From CAWGHZ01 sp963822575 (lineage in GTDB: Bacteria; Pseudomonadota; Alphaproteobacteria; MPNO01; DASWLB01), in the NCBI GenBank assembly GCA_963822575.1, contig CAWGHZ010000003.1, positions 310,001 to 374,000 of the forward strand: DNA of 64,000 nucleotides, read 5' to 3'. Each line of letters opens with the position of its first letter. The stretch's first letter is position 1. The translations under genes were made by a program, and so were the position numbers. A model generated the notes under the pieces. It ran no database searches and was not told the origin of the DNA. It saw only the letters and a program-made list of their open reading frames with translations. Shown here piece after piece: positions 26,616-34,864 of this stretch.

Positions 26616-27902
26616 GTGACGGTCTTCGACGCTTCCGCCGCGCTAGTCGTGCTCGCGACCGTGTTCGGCTACGTCAACTATCGGTTCATCCACCTGCCGC
26701 ACGTCATCGGCCTCACTATTATGGGGGCGCTGACCTCGGTGGCGCTGGTCGGCGCCGACGCGTTCGTGCCCCAGCCCCTGCTGGGCGAGCCGGTGCGCCA
26801 GATGCTGTCGAGCTTCCATTTCGAGACCGTGCTGATCGACGGCATGCTGTCGTTCCTGCTGTTCGCGGGCGCGGTCAACCTCGACCTCGAGGCGCTGATG
26901 GCGCGCAAATACTCCATCGCGCTGCTCGCCACGCTCGGCGTGTTCATCTCGACCGCCATCGTCGGGCTCGGCGTCAAGGAGGTGTCGATCCTGATCGGCC
27001 GCGAGATGCCGTTCGCCTGGTGCCTGGTGTTCGGCGCGCTGATCAGCCCCACCGACCCGCTCGCCGTGCTCGCCATCCTCAAGACCCTGCACACGCCCAA
27101 GGATATCGAGACGCAGATCGCCGGCGAGAGCCTGTTCAACGACGGGATGGGGGTGGTGCTGTTCACCGTGCTGCTCGAGGTGGCGGTGCGCGGCGGCGGC
27201 ATGGATTACGGCCACGCCGCCGCGCTTCTCGCGCGCGAAGCCGCCGGCGGGCTCGCCTACGGGCTCGCCATCGGCTGGGTCGCGTTCCTCGCCCTCAAGG
27301 CGATCGACGAGCCGAACCTCGAAGTGCTCATCACCATCGCGTTGGTGATGGGCGGCTACGACCTCGCCCATCACTTCGGCGTCTCCGGACCCCTTTCGAT
27401 GGCGGTGGCGGGACTCGTGATCGGCAATCACGGGCGGCGCTATGCGATGAGCCCGCGCACCCAGGACCAGGTCGCGATGTTCTGGTCGGTGCTCGACGAA
27501 ACGCTGAACTCCGTCCTGTTCCTGATGATCGGGCTTGAGATCGTCATCCTCCGGCCGGGCGACGGCAATTTCGCCTACGGCGCGGCGGCGATCGTCGTCG
27601 CGCTCGTGGCGCGCGTCGCCGGGGTGGCGGTCCCGCTCGGCATGCTCACCGCGGTGCGCAGCTTCGCGCGCGGCTCGTTCCCCATCCTCGTCTGGGGCGG
27701 GCTGCGCGGCGGGCTTGCCATCGCCATGGCGCTGTCGGTGCCGAAGGGACCGGAGCGCGACACCATCGTGTTCGCGACCTACTGCGTGGTGATCTTCTCG
27801 GTCGTGGTGCAGGGCTACACCATCGGCGCGCTGGCCCGCCGCGTGCTGCCCACCCCGACGGAGACACCGACGGAGGAGCCCGGCGGCGGGAACATGGGTT
27901 AA
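26616..27902 (+). CDS. Na+/H+ antiporter, CPA1 (NhaP-type)
   Basis: A 428-residue transporter with about twelve helices. CPA1 features include ALISPTDPLAVLAILK (the unwound-helix region), and GESLFNDGMGVVLF with the ND pair expected for the ion-binding site in electroneutral exchangers. GGLRGGLAIAMALSVP, the conserved arginine segment, is near the end. I chose the GTG at 26616 because the first helix starts at residue 5 and no ATG fits upstream. It is 20 bases downstream of hdeD. It would exchange cytoplasmic Na+ or K+ for protons. The C-terminal tail is short. Confidence 0.92.
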   Translation: MTVFDASAALVVLATVFGYVNYRFIHLPHVIGLTIMGALTSVALVGADAFVPQPLLGEPVRQMLSSFHFETVLIDGMLSFLLFAGAVNLDLEALMARKYSIALLATLGVFISTAIVGLGVKEVSILIGREMPFAWCLVFGALISPTDPLAVLAILKTLHTPKDIETQIAGESLFNDGMGVVLFTVLLEVAVRGGGMDYGHAAALLAREAAGGLAYGLAIGWVAFLALKAIDEPNLEVLITIALVMGGYDLAHHFGVSGPLSMAVAGLVIGNHGRRYAMSPRTQDQVAMFWSVLDETLNSVLFLMIGLEIVILRPGDGNFAYGAAAIVVALVARVAGVAVPLGMLTAVRSFARGSFPILVWGGLRGGLAIAMALSVPKGPERDTIVFATYCVVIFSVVVQGYTIGALARRVLPTPTETPTEEPGGGNMG

Positions 27903-27971
27903 TGCGCCCGGCGCGCCGCCTGCCAGACTGTCGTTGCGGACGCATCGGTCCGCCCGCACGGGAGAGCGACC

Positions 27972-28244
27972 ATGGCTCAGGCGAACTACGACACGCTGAA
28001 GCGCGACATCGACCATCTGCGCGACGACCTCGCCCAGGTGACGCGGACGCTGCGCGAGATGGGCGCGGACGAAAGCGACGGCGCCTTCCGGCGCATTCGC
28101 GAGGCGGTCGGCACGGCCTCCCACGGCGCGCGCCGCGCCGCGGAGGGAACGGTGCATCAGATCGAGGAGCGGCCGCTGGTCAGCGTGGCCGGTGCGCTCG
28201 GCGCGGGCATCCTCATCGGCGCGCTGCTCAACCGGCGGTCTTGA
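27972..28244 (+). CDS. ElaB/YqjD/DUF883-like membrane-anchored protein
   Basis: A 90-residue protein. The first 60 residues form an amphipathic coiled-coil-like helix (YDTLKRDIDHLRDDLAQVTRTL). One C-terminal transmembrane helix carries glycine spacing (PLVSVAGALGAGILIGALLNRRS). This is the layout of E. coli YqjD/ElaB, stationary-phase proteins that tether ribosomes to the membrane. Here the role is inferred from architecture only. It lies directly upstream of a truncated YihY remnant, 31 bases away, and follows the antiporter by 69 bases. Confidence 0.85.
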   Translation: MAQANYDTLKRDIDHLRDDLAQVTRTLREMGADESDGAFRRIREAVGTASHGARRAAEGTVHQIEERPLVSVAGALGAGILIGALLNRRS

Positions 28245-28275
28245 TCGGCGACCGGGCGCGCTAGGCACGGCGGCG

Positions 28276-28608
28276 GTGGAGGTGCCGTTCGTCATCCTGC
28301 GTTATGGCCTCGGCTTCGCGGTCATCGCGATCGCCCCCGCCGTGCCCCGTCGCCAGCTCCCCAACGTGCGCGAGCGCTGGCGCGCGACCGTGCCCGGCGC
28401 CGAGACGACCGCGTTCGTCTGGAACGGTTTCGCGGCAGTGTTCGTTTTCTATTTCGGACACGTCGCGGACTTCTCGCTGACCTACGGAAGCCTGGGCGGA
28501 GTCGCGATCACCTTGGTGTTCTTCTACGTGAGTGCAGCGATCTTCATCTTCGGAGCCGAGCTCGACGCCGTGCTCGGCGGCAAGCGTGGCCAGCAAGCGC
28601 AGCAATGA
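28276..28608 (+). pseudogene. C-terminal fragment of a YihY/BrkB family membrane protein
   Basis: Only the last third of a YihY/virulence factor BrkB protein remains (about 110 codons, against about 280-300 in full-length members). The recognisable parts are RYGLGFAVIAIAPAVPRRQL, the WRATVPGAETTA loop, SLTYGSLGGVAITLVFFYVS and FIFGAELDAVLGGK. All N-terminal helices are missing, and the region upstream is the intact DUF883-like gene, so the loss looks like a deletion rather than a frameshift. The frame has a GTG at 28276 and stays open. Its stop overlaps the start of the AI-2E family gene by 4 bases (ATGA), so it may still be translated as a leader. Confidence 0.75.
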
Positions 28609-29660
28609 ACCCGGTCTCGGACAACGAGCAGGGGACGGTGATATTCGTCCGCCGCGTCGCGATCGTCGCCGTTGCGATCGGGTTCGCGGCCGCGATCTGG
28701 CTCGCCTTCGACGTGCTGCTGGCCGGCTTCTTCGGCGCCTACCTGGCGGTGCTGCTGCGCCGGAGCGCGCGGCAGGTGAGCGACCACACGCGGCTTTCGA
28801 CGGGACTGGCGCTCGCGCTGGTCGTCCTTGCGTTGGTCGCGCTGCTCGCCGGCGCGGGCTGGCTGATCGGCCCGCAGCTCGTCGACCAGATCGGCGCGCT
28901 GTTCACCACCCTGCCGCAGGCGCTGCAGTCGCTGCGCGAGGCGTTGCAGAGCTCGCCGCTCGGCCGGTCGATCCTCGACATTCTGCCGAGCGCGAAATCG
29001 GCGGGCGTGTCGCTCACCTCGCTGTTTTCGCGCCTCACCGGCGTCCTGACGTCGCTGATCGGGCTTCTCGCAGGCGTGGTGCTGGTGGCGGCGGTGGCCT
29101 TGTTCGGCGCGGTCGAGCCGGGGGTCTATCGCCGCGGCATCGTGCGGCTCACGCCGCCATCCTACCGCGACCGCATGGGCGAGGTGCTGGACCTTCTGTC
29201 GTACGATCTGTGGCGCTGGACCTCGGGCCAGCTCGTCGCGATGGTGGTGGTGGGCGTGCTGACCGGGGCGGGGCTCTCGCTCCTCGCGGTGCCGTCCGCG
29301 CTGGCGCTCGGCGTGATCGCGGCGCTGCTCGATTTCATCCCGATGCTGGGGCCGGTGATCTCCACCGCCGTCGCGATGCTGGTCGGGTTCACGGTCGGGG
29401 CCGACACGGCGCTTTACGTCCTGCTCCTATGCACGGCGATCCAGCAGCTCGAAGGCAACCTGCTGGTGCCGTGGCTGCAGCGGCGCACGATCTGGATACC
29501 TCCGATCGTGTCGATCCTGGCGATCGCCGCGCTGGCGGTGCTGTTCGGCCCGATCGGCGTGATCCTGTCGGGGCCGCTGACCACCGCCGCCGTCGTCCTT
29601 GTCCAGGCGATCTACGTCGAGGACATATTGGGCGACCGCATGCTCCTGCCGCGGCCATGA
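28605..29660 (+). CDS. AI-2E family transporter (PerM/TqsA-type permease)
   Basis: A 351-residue inner-membrane protein with about eight helices and the long periplasm- or cytoplasm-exposed segment typical of the UPF0118 family. Motifs are SYDLWRWTSGQLVAMVVVGV, GVIAALLDFIPMLGPVIS and QQLEGNLLVPWLQRRTIWIPP. Family members include the AI-2 exporter TqsA and sodium/proton antiporters, so the substrate is open. The start overlaps the stop of the YihY fragment. The last gene of the plus-strand block, it converges on a periplasmic protein gene 14 bases away. Confidence 0.9.
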   Translation: MNPVSDNEQGTVIFVRRVAIVAVAIGFAAAIWLAFDVLLAGFFGAYLAVLLRRSARQVSDHTRLSTGLALALVVLALVALLAGAGWLIGPQLVDQIGALFTTLPQALQSLREALQSSPLGRSILDILPSAKSAGVSLTSLFSRLTGVLTSLIGLLAGVVLVAAVALFGAVEPGVYRRGIVRLTPPSYRDRMGEVLDLLSYDLWRWTSGQLVAMVVVGVLTGAGLSLLAVPSALALGVIAALLDFIPMLGPVISTAVAMLVGFTVGADTALYVLLLCTAIQQLEGNLLVPWLQRRTIWIPPIVSILAIAALAVLFGPIGVILSGPLTTAAVVLVQAIYVEDILGDRMLLPRP

Positions 29661-29674
29661 CCGGCAGGGGACGC

Positions 29675-30403
29675 TCAGTAGCGGAACGTGACCTCGACGC
29701 CGCCCTCGCGCGGGGAGAGCCACCAGCTCGCCTGATGCGGGCCGTCGCCATAGCGGCTGCGGTAGTCGGAGAGGTCGTTGGCCGGCGCCTGCGGCTGGGT
29801 CCAGAGCTGCGCCTCGCCGATAAGGATGCCGGGCAGCACGGTGCGATAGGCGTGCGGCAGGTCGGCGAACTGCCAGACCGCGATGCCGGCGAGGATATTG
29901 ATGGCGAACACGCCGAGGTGCGGAAAAATCTGGAAGGGCTCGTCCGACCTCTCGGCGCCGCCGCGCACCCTGTCCTCGGCGGCGGCGAGGCGCACCAGAC
30001 GCTCCTCGCGCGTCTCGCCGGGCAGGGCGCGGATCGGGTCGGCGCCATGGAGCGCGGGCAGCGGGCGCAGGAACATGGCCGTCACGCCGATGGCACCCTC
30101 CACGGCGCGGACGATGTGGGTGTTGCGGTCCTTCCGGTTGTCGTTTTGGCTGGCCTCGACCGCGTCGTAGATCATGGTGCCGCCGTTGAACGCGGTCCAG
30201 CCGTACTGCCAGAGCTGGGCGCCCGTCCGTTCGCGGTCGAGATCCGATTCCAGCGTGTCGAGGCGTTCGGTCACCGCCGAATCGCTGAGCGCGGAGAGGT
30301 CGAGCTTGATGCGGTCGGGCTTGGCGAAGGCCGGCGCGGACGCCGCGAGCATAATCACCATCGCCGCCGCACGGCCGCGGACCACCACCCCAGCGAACTT
30401 CAT
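29675..30403 (-). CDS. Exported protein of unknown function
   Basis: A 242-residue protein with a Sec signal peptide (residues 1-27, hydrophobic core AAAMVIMLAASAPA, cleavage after AFA). The mature part starts with a charged helix (DRIKLDLSALSDSAVTERLDTLESDLDRE) that could form a coiled coil. A membrane-like stretch (FPHLGVFAINILAGIAVWQFADL) follows near residue 165. I recognise no family. It is divergent from pqiA, 88 bases away, and convergent with the AI-2E permease. A periplasmic or inner-membrane-associated location is likely. Confidence 0.65.
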   Translation of the reverse strand: MKFAGVVVRGRAAAMVIMLAASAPAFAKPDRIKLDLSALSDSAVTERLDTLESDLDRERTGAQLWQYGWTAFNGGTMIYDAVEASQNDNRKDRNTHIVRAVEGAIGVTAMFLRPLPALHGADPIRALPGETREERLVRLAAAEDRVRGGAERSDEPFQIFPHLGVFAINILAGIAVWQFADLPHAYRTVLPGILIGEAQLWTQPQAPANDLSDYRSRYGDGPHQASWWLSPREGGVEVTFRY

Positions 30404-30491
30404 ACTGACCCCCTCTTCGACCATCGGGGTCACGCTACGCCGGCCGCGTCGCGTGGGTCCATACGTAGAATCCCGGGGCGCGGCGGGCGCC

Positions 30492-31688
30492 ATGATCGTC
30501 TGCTGCCCCGACTGCGGCACGATCCAGGAGCTGCGGCCCCTGCCGCCGGGCACGGTCGCGCGCTGCCCCTGCTGCGAGCACGCGCTGGAACAGACGACCG
30601 GGCGCAGCATCACCGCCGCGCTGGCCCTTTCGACCGCGACGCTGCTGCTGCTGATCCCGGCCTACAGCCTGCCGTTCCTGAGCTACCAGAAGTACGGGCT
30701 CGCGGCCGAGAGCCGGCTCGGCTCGGGGATCGGCATCCTCCTGGAACAGCAGCAGGTGCTGCTCGGCATTGGCGTGCTGCTGCTCGCCATCGTGGTGCCG
30801 CTGGTGCGGTTCAGCCTGCTGACGGTGAGCCTCGGCACGCTGCGCTTCGGCGGCCGCCCCGCCTGGCTGCCCTACATCTTCCGCTGGGCGGCGGCGCTCG
30901 ACCTGTGGGCGATGGTCGACGTGTTCCTGCTGGCCACCATCGTCGGCTACAACCGCATCTCGCCCTACGTGCCGCTACACATCCACGTCGGCGCGTACTG
31001 CTTCCTGGTGGCGGCGGTCCTGTCGATGCTCACCCGCGCCGCGCTCGACCGGCGGACGGTCTGGCGCGCGATCGGCGGCGAGCGGAGCCCGCCCGCGGAC
31101 GGGCCCGTCGTGTCCTGCATCACATGCGACATCCTGCTGCCGGCGAGCGCCGAGGGCGAGCGCTGCCCGCGCTGCCGCGCGCGGGTGCATGCGCGCAAGC
31201 CGGATTCCTACGTCCGCACCGCGGCGCTGGTGGCGGCGGGGTTCATGCTCTACCTGCCGGCCAACATCTATCCCATGAGCGTCATGACCGGGCTCGGCCA
31301 GCACTATCCGCACACAATCTTCTGGGGCGTCGAGCGGCTGGTGCAGGCGGGGCTGCTGCCGCTCGCCTGCCTGATCTTCATTACCAGCGTGCTGTTCCCG
31401 CTGACCAAGCTGGTCGTCATGGCGTGGTTCCTGATCGCCATCCGGTGGCGGTCGCGACGGTTCCTGGTGACGCGGACCAAGCTGCACCGCATCGTCGACG
31501 ATCTGGGCCGCTGGTCCAACATGGACCCTTTCACCATCGCCGTATTCGCGCCGCTGATCCAGTTCGGCCAGCTCGTCTCAGTGCATGCGGGGATCGGCTC
31601 GCCCTGCTTCTTCGGCGTGGTGACCGTGTCGATGCTGGCGTCGCACTGGTTCGATCCCCGGCTGATGTGGGATGCGGCGGAGGTGTAG
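30492..31688 (+). CDS. pqiA: Paraquat-inducible protein A (PqiA)
   Basis: PqiA is the inner-membrane component of a lipid-transport complex with PqiB and PqiC. The 398-residue protein has two halves, each with a zinc-ribbon-like cysteine pair (CCPDCG/CPCCEH at 4-30 and CITCD/CPRCR near 215-235) followed by four helices. Conserved phrases are IPAYSLPFLSYQKYG and LPANIYPMSVM. The ATG at 30492 gives the normal start. The pqiB ATG begins one base after the pqiA stop. Together with pqiB and pqiC this operon would move phospholipids between inner and outer membranes. Confidence 0.95.
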   Translation: MIVCCPDCGTIQELRPLPPGTVARCPCCEHALEQTTGRSITAALALSTATLLLLIPAYSLPFLSYQKYGLAAESRLGSGIGILLEQQQVLLGIGVLLLAIVVPLVRFSLLTVSLGTLRFGGRPAWLPYIFRWAAALDLWAMVDVFLLATIVGYNRISPYVPLHIHVGAYCFLVAAVLSMLTRAALDRRTVWRAIGGERSPPADGPVVSCITCDILLPASAEGERCPRCRARVHARKPDSYVRTAALVAAGFMLYLPANIYPMSVMTGLGQHYPHTIFWGVERLVQAGLLPLACLIFITSVLFPLTKLVVMAWFLIAIRWRSRRFLVTRTKLHRIVDDLGRWSNMDPFTIAVFAPLIQFGQLVSVHAGIGSPCFFGVVTVSMLASHWFDPRLMWDAAEV

Positions 31689-31689
31689 A

Positions 31690-33399
31690 ATGAGCGACGA
31701 CCGGCGGAAGGATTCGGCGTCCGGCGGAAACGGCGAGGACGGGCATGCGCGGACGGCGCCGCGGACCCGGCACAGCCGCTGGCCCGGCTGGATATGGGCG
31801 GTTCCGATCGCCGCCCTCGCCCTCCTCGCCTGGCTCGGCGTCCGCGCGTTCTTCAGCGGCGCGACCAGCGTCGAGGTCAGGTTCGCCAAGGTGGCCGGCA
31901 TGAACACCGACACGGAGGTGCGCTATCGCGGCCTCAAGGTAGGGCACGTCTCCGACCTCAGGCTCGCCGACAACGGCAAGTCCGTGGTCGCCACCCTGTC
32001 GCTCGACGGCAAAGTCGCGGACATGCTGCGCGCCGGCACGCGGTTCTGGATCGTGGGCGCGAGCCCGAGCCTCGCCAATCCCGCCAGCCTGCGGTCGATC
32101 TTCGCCGGCCCCTACGTCGCCATGGACCCCGGACCCGGCGAAAAGCAGGACAAGTTCGTCGGGCTCGAGCACCCGCCGGTGGTGATGTCGGGCGCGGCGG
32201 GCCGGCGGTTCGTGCTCTACGCCCAGAAGCTCGGCTCGCTCGGACGCGACGCATCGGTCCATTATCTCGGCCTTCGCGTCGGGTCGGTGGAGAGCACGCG
32301 GCTCGCCAAGAGCGGCGAGGGCTTCGAGGTGACGGTCTTCGTCGAGGCGCCCTACGACAAGCTGGTGCGCACGGATTCGCATTTCTGGAGCGAGGGCGCC
32401 ATCCGCGTGACCATGGGCGCCGGCGGGCTCCAGGCGCATTTCGCCTCGCTGCAGGCCGTGACGTCCGGGGCGATCGCCTTCGACACCTCCAAGTCCGCAC
32501 CCGCCGGGCCGGAGGCGAAGGCGGGGCGCCGCTTCATCCTGTTCCCGGACGAGGGCGCCGCCGAGGCGGCACCGGCGCGCCAGGGCGTGCGCTACCTCGT
32601 GAATTTCGACGGTGCCGTGGGCGATCTGAAGTTCGGCGCGCCGGTGACGCTGCGCGGCTTCACGGTCGGGCGCGTCGTCGGCGCGAAGCTCGACTACGAC
32701 ACCGCCCGTCACGCGCTCGAGACGCCGGTCGTGATCGAGATCGACCCGGCGCGGCTCGATCTGGAAGGGATCGCCGCACCCGCCGACGGCAAGTGGCGGC
32801 CTGTCATCGACCGGGTGATCGACGATCTCGTGGGGCAGGGGCTGCGCGCCCATATCGCCCACAGCCCGCCCGTGGTCGGCGGCGGCGAGGTCAAGCTCGC
32901 CATGGAGCAGGGCGCGTCTCCCGCAACGCTTGCCCAGGGCGGGCCATACCCGCAAATCCCGACCTCGGGCGCCACCGGCATCGGCGCCATCGGCCAGCAG
33001 GCGAGCGACGTGATGCGCAAGATCAAGGATTTGCCGCTCGAAAAGATCGGCGCCGATCTGCGCGCGACGGCCGACAAGGTCCGCCAGATCGTCACCTCGC
33101 CCAAGATCGAGGATTCGATCGCCCATCTGGACTCGACGCTCACCAACGTCGACAAGGAGACGGCGGCCGCGCGCGGCAAGATCGGCCCGCTGGTCGCGAG
33201 CCTGAAAAAGGTGGCAGGCGAGGCCGAGGCCGCCGTCGGCGCGGCCGACCGCATGATGTCGCGCACCGCGGCGGCGCCCGGCCAGTCGCTGCCCGCTGCG
33301 ATCGAGGAGCTGACGCGCGCGGCCCGCGCGGTGCGCGAGCTCGCCGACTATCTCGACCGCCACCCCGAAGCCATTCTCAAGGGCCGACCCGGAGGATGA
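31690..33399 (+). CDS. pqiB: PqiB-type MCE (MlaD-domain) protein
   Basis: PqiB forms a periplasmic needle of stacked MCE rings through which lipids pass. The 569-residue protein has a cytoplasmic tail, one membrane anchor (about 36-58) and three MCE domains in series (about 60-150, 175-265 and 295-395), each with the phrase V.YRGLKVG, VHYLGLRVG or VTLRGFTVG. A long helical C-terminus (about 430-560) matches the coiled-coil needle. Length is close to E. coli PqiB. It overlaps pqiC by 4 bases (ATGA). Confidence 0.93.
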   Translation: MSDDRRKDSASGGNGEDGHARTAPRTRHSRWPGWIWAVPIAALALLAWLGVRAFFSGATSVEVRFAKVAGMNTDTEVRYRGLKVGHVSDLRLADNGKSVVATLSLDGKVADMLRAGTRFWIVGASPSLANPASLRSIFAGPYVAMDPGPGEKQDKFVGLEHPPVVMSGAAGRRFVLYAQKLGSLGRDASVHYLGLRVGSVESTRLAKSGEGFEVTVFVEAPYDKLVRTDSHFWSEGAIRVTMGAGGLQAHFASLQAVTSGAIAFDTSKSAPAGPEAKAGRRFILFPDEGAAEAAPARQGVRYLVNFDGAVGDLKFGAPVTLRGFTVGRVVGAKLDYDTARHALETPVVIEIDPARLDLEGIAAPADGKWRPVIDRVIDDLVGQGLRAHIAHSPPVVGGGEVKLAMEQGASPATLAQGGPYPQIPTSGATGIGAIGQQASDVMRKIKDLPLEKIGADLRATADKVRQIVTSPKIEDSIAHLDSTLTNVDKETAAARGKIGPLVASLKKVAGEAEAAVGAADRMMSRTAAAPGQSLPAAIEELTRAARAVRELADYLDRHPEAILKGRPGG

Positions 33400-33992
33400 A
33401 GATGACGGCACGCCGCCTCGCCGCCCTGACCCTCGCCGCCACGCTGCTGGGCGCCTGCAGCATCGGGGGATCGAGCCCGAAGACGCAGTTCTTTACCCTA
33501 TCGCCGGTGAAGGGTGCGGGCGCGCCGCCGACCGCGCATGTCGCGCCGATCACGGTCACTGCGTTCCGCGTACCGGAAACGCTCGACCGGCGCGAGATGG
33601 TGCGCAAGACCGGCGCCACCCGGCTCGATGTCCTGGGGACCGATCGCTGGGGCGCCCCACTCGGCGCTCTGGCGCGCAGCGTGCTGGCGCAGGACCTGAC
33701 GGACCGGCTGCCGCCGGGAGCGGTGGTCGCCCCCACCGCCGCCAAGACCGGAAGCGGCGTCCGCTACCTTGCCGTCGACGTCGCGACCTTCATGCCCGAG
33801 GCGAGCGGCGAGACCGTGCTCGACGGCGAATGGTCCCTGGTGGCCGCGCCGGGCGCGCCGCCCGCGATCCACCGCCGCGTCCATATCGCGGTCCCCGGCG
33901 GCGGGGGCGGTCCAGACGGTCAGGCGCGGGCCATGAGCCAAGCCCTCGGCAAGCTCGCCGACCGCATCGCAGCGGCGCTCGCGCGGGGATGA
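33396..33992 (+). CDS. pqiC: PqiC/ABC-type lipoprotein (membrane integrity-associated)
   Basis: A 198-residue outer-membrane lipoprotein of the PqiC/DUF330 family. The signal peptide ends in the lipobox LLGAC with the lipidated Cys near residue 21. The mature part has the family phrases FFTLSPV, ITVTAFRVPETLDRREMVRKTG and WGAPLGALARSVLAQDLTDRLP. It would dock the PqiB needle at the outer membrane. The start at 33396 overlaps the pqiB stop; an ATG two codons later is an alternative. It converges on the EamA gene, 6 bases away. Confidence 0.93.
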   Translation: MKMTARRLAALTLAATLLGACSIGGSSPKTQFFTLSPVKGAGAPPTAHVAPITVTAFRVPETLDRREMVRKTGATRLDVLGTDRWGAPLGALARSVLAQDLTDRLPPGAVVAPTAAKTGSGVRYLAVDVATFMPEASGETVLDGEWSLVAAPGAPPAIHRRVHIAVPGGGGGPDGQARAMSQALGKLADRIAAALARG

Positions 33993-33998
33993 CCGGCG

Positions 33999-34436
33999 CT
34001 ACAGCTTGACCGCGACCAGGATGGCGCCGGCCCCGATCAGCGCGATGCCGAGCCAGTTGACCGCCGTCAGCTTCTCGCCGAGGAACGCGACGCCGAACAC
34101 TGCGACCAGCACGACGCTCAGCTTGTCGATCGGCGCGACCTGGGCGGCATTGCCGAGCTTCAGCGCGCGGAAATAGCAGAGCCACGATGCGCCGGTGGCG
34201 CAGCCGGAGAGCGCGAGGAACAGATAGGTGCGGGTCGAGATCTCGCCCGGTCGCTGGAACTCGTCGAGCCCGAGCAGGATACCGGCGGTCACGATCAGGA
34301 TGACGATCGTGCGGATGAACGTCGCGAAGTCGGAATTGACGTTCTCGACCCCGACCTTGGCGAAGATCGCGGTTAGGGCGGCGAACGCGGCCGACAGCAG
34401 CGCCCAAACCTGCCAATGCGTCAGCGCCGAACGCAT
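33999..34436 (-). CDS. EamA-domain membrane protein (single-domain DMT transporter)
   Basis: A 145-residue protein with one EamA domain, about five helices: WALLSAAFAALTAIFAKVGVE, FIRTIVILIVTAGILLG, FLALSGCATGASWLCYFRAL, DKLSVVLVAVFGVAFLGEKL and a last helix. Single-domain members, such as the ArnE/F or YnfA-like groups, act as dimers. The ATG at 34436 is a natural start, but the reading frame is open straight through from the VOC gene upstream, so as sequenced the two could be read as one 284-residue protein (33999-34853). I favour two genes because the VOC would end in a stop at 34445 if one base were removed. Substrate unknown. Confidence 0.85.
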   Translation of the reverse strand: MRSALTHWQVWALLSAAFAALTAIFAKVGVENVNSDFATFIRTIVILIVTAGILLGLDEFQRPGEISTRTYLFLALSGCATGASWLCYFRALKLGNAAQVAPIDKLSVVLVAVFGVAFLGEKLTAVNWLGIALIGAGAILVAVKL

Positions 34437-34853
34437 GGCCGCGCCTATTGGGCGGCCGGCGCCGGCGCCTTGGCCGCCGTCGAACTCGACCTCCTTCTCC
34501 GCGCCGGGCCAGCCGGTGTGGGTGATGTCGAAGATGGTGGCCCCATCGGGTGTCTTGTACTTGATCTCGAAATTGCCCTGGCCCTCGGGTGGCGGGCCCA
34601 TGTGGAAATGGGCGCCGGCCTTCTCCACCTGCGCCTGGGCGGCGTCGATGTCGTCGACCCACATGCCGATGTGGTGCAGGCCGGGCGGGAACCCCTCGCG
34701 GCTCCGGATGATGGTGACGTTCATCACCCCGTCGGTGAGCGAGCAGGCGTTCGGCGTCTCGCGGACGATCCGCATGTCGAACGCGTCGCGATAAAAGTGC
34801 GCGGCCGCGATGGTGTCGTCGGCGTAGAGCGCGACGTGGCGAAGCTTGGCCAT
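34437..34853 (-). CDS. VOC (glyoxalase-like) family protein, probable +1 frameshift near its end
   Basis: A vicinal-oxygen-chelate fold protein: MAKLRHVALYADDTIAAAHFY begins the first beta-alpha-beta-beta-beta module and LHHIGMWVDDIDAAQ the second. Metal ligand candidates are His7, His in LHHIG and the acid in the TPDGATIFDITHTG region. As written the frame has no stop and continues into EamA. Removing one G near 34477-34480 restores an Ala/Pro-rich C-terminus (AKAPAPAAQ) ending in TAG at 34445, giving about 135 residues, the usual length. It follows glutathione reductase by 11 bases on the same strand. Its activity (glyoxalase, dioxygenase or resistance) is unknown. Confidence 0.82.
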
Positions 34854-34864
34854 TCTTCCCTCCT

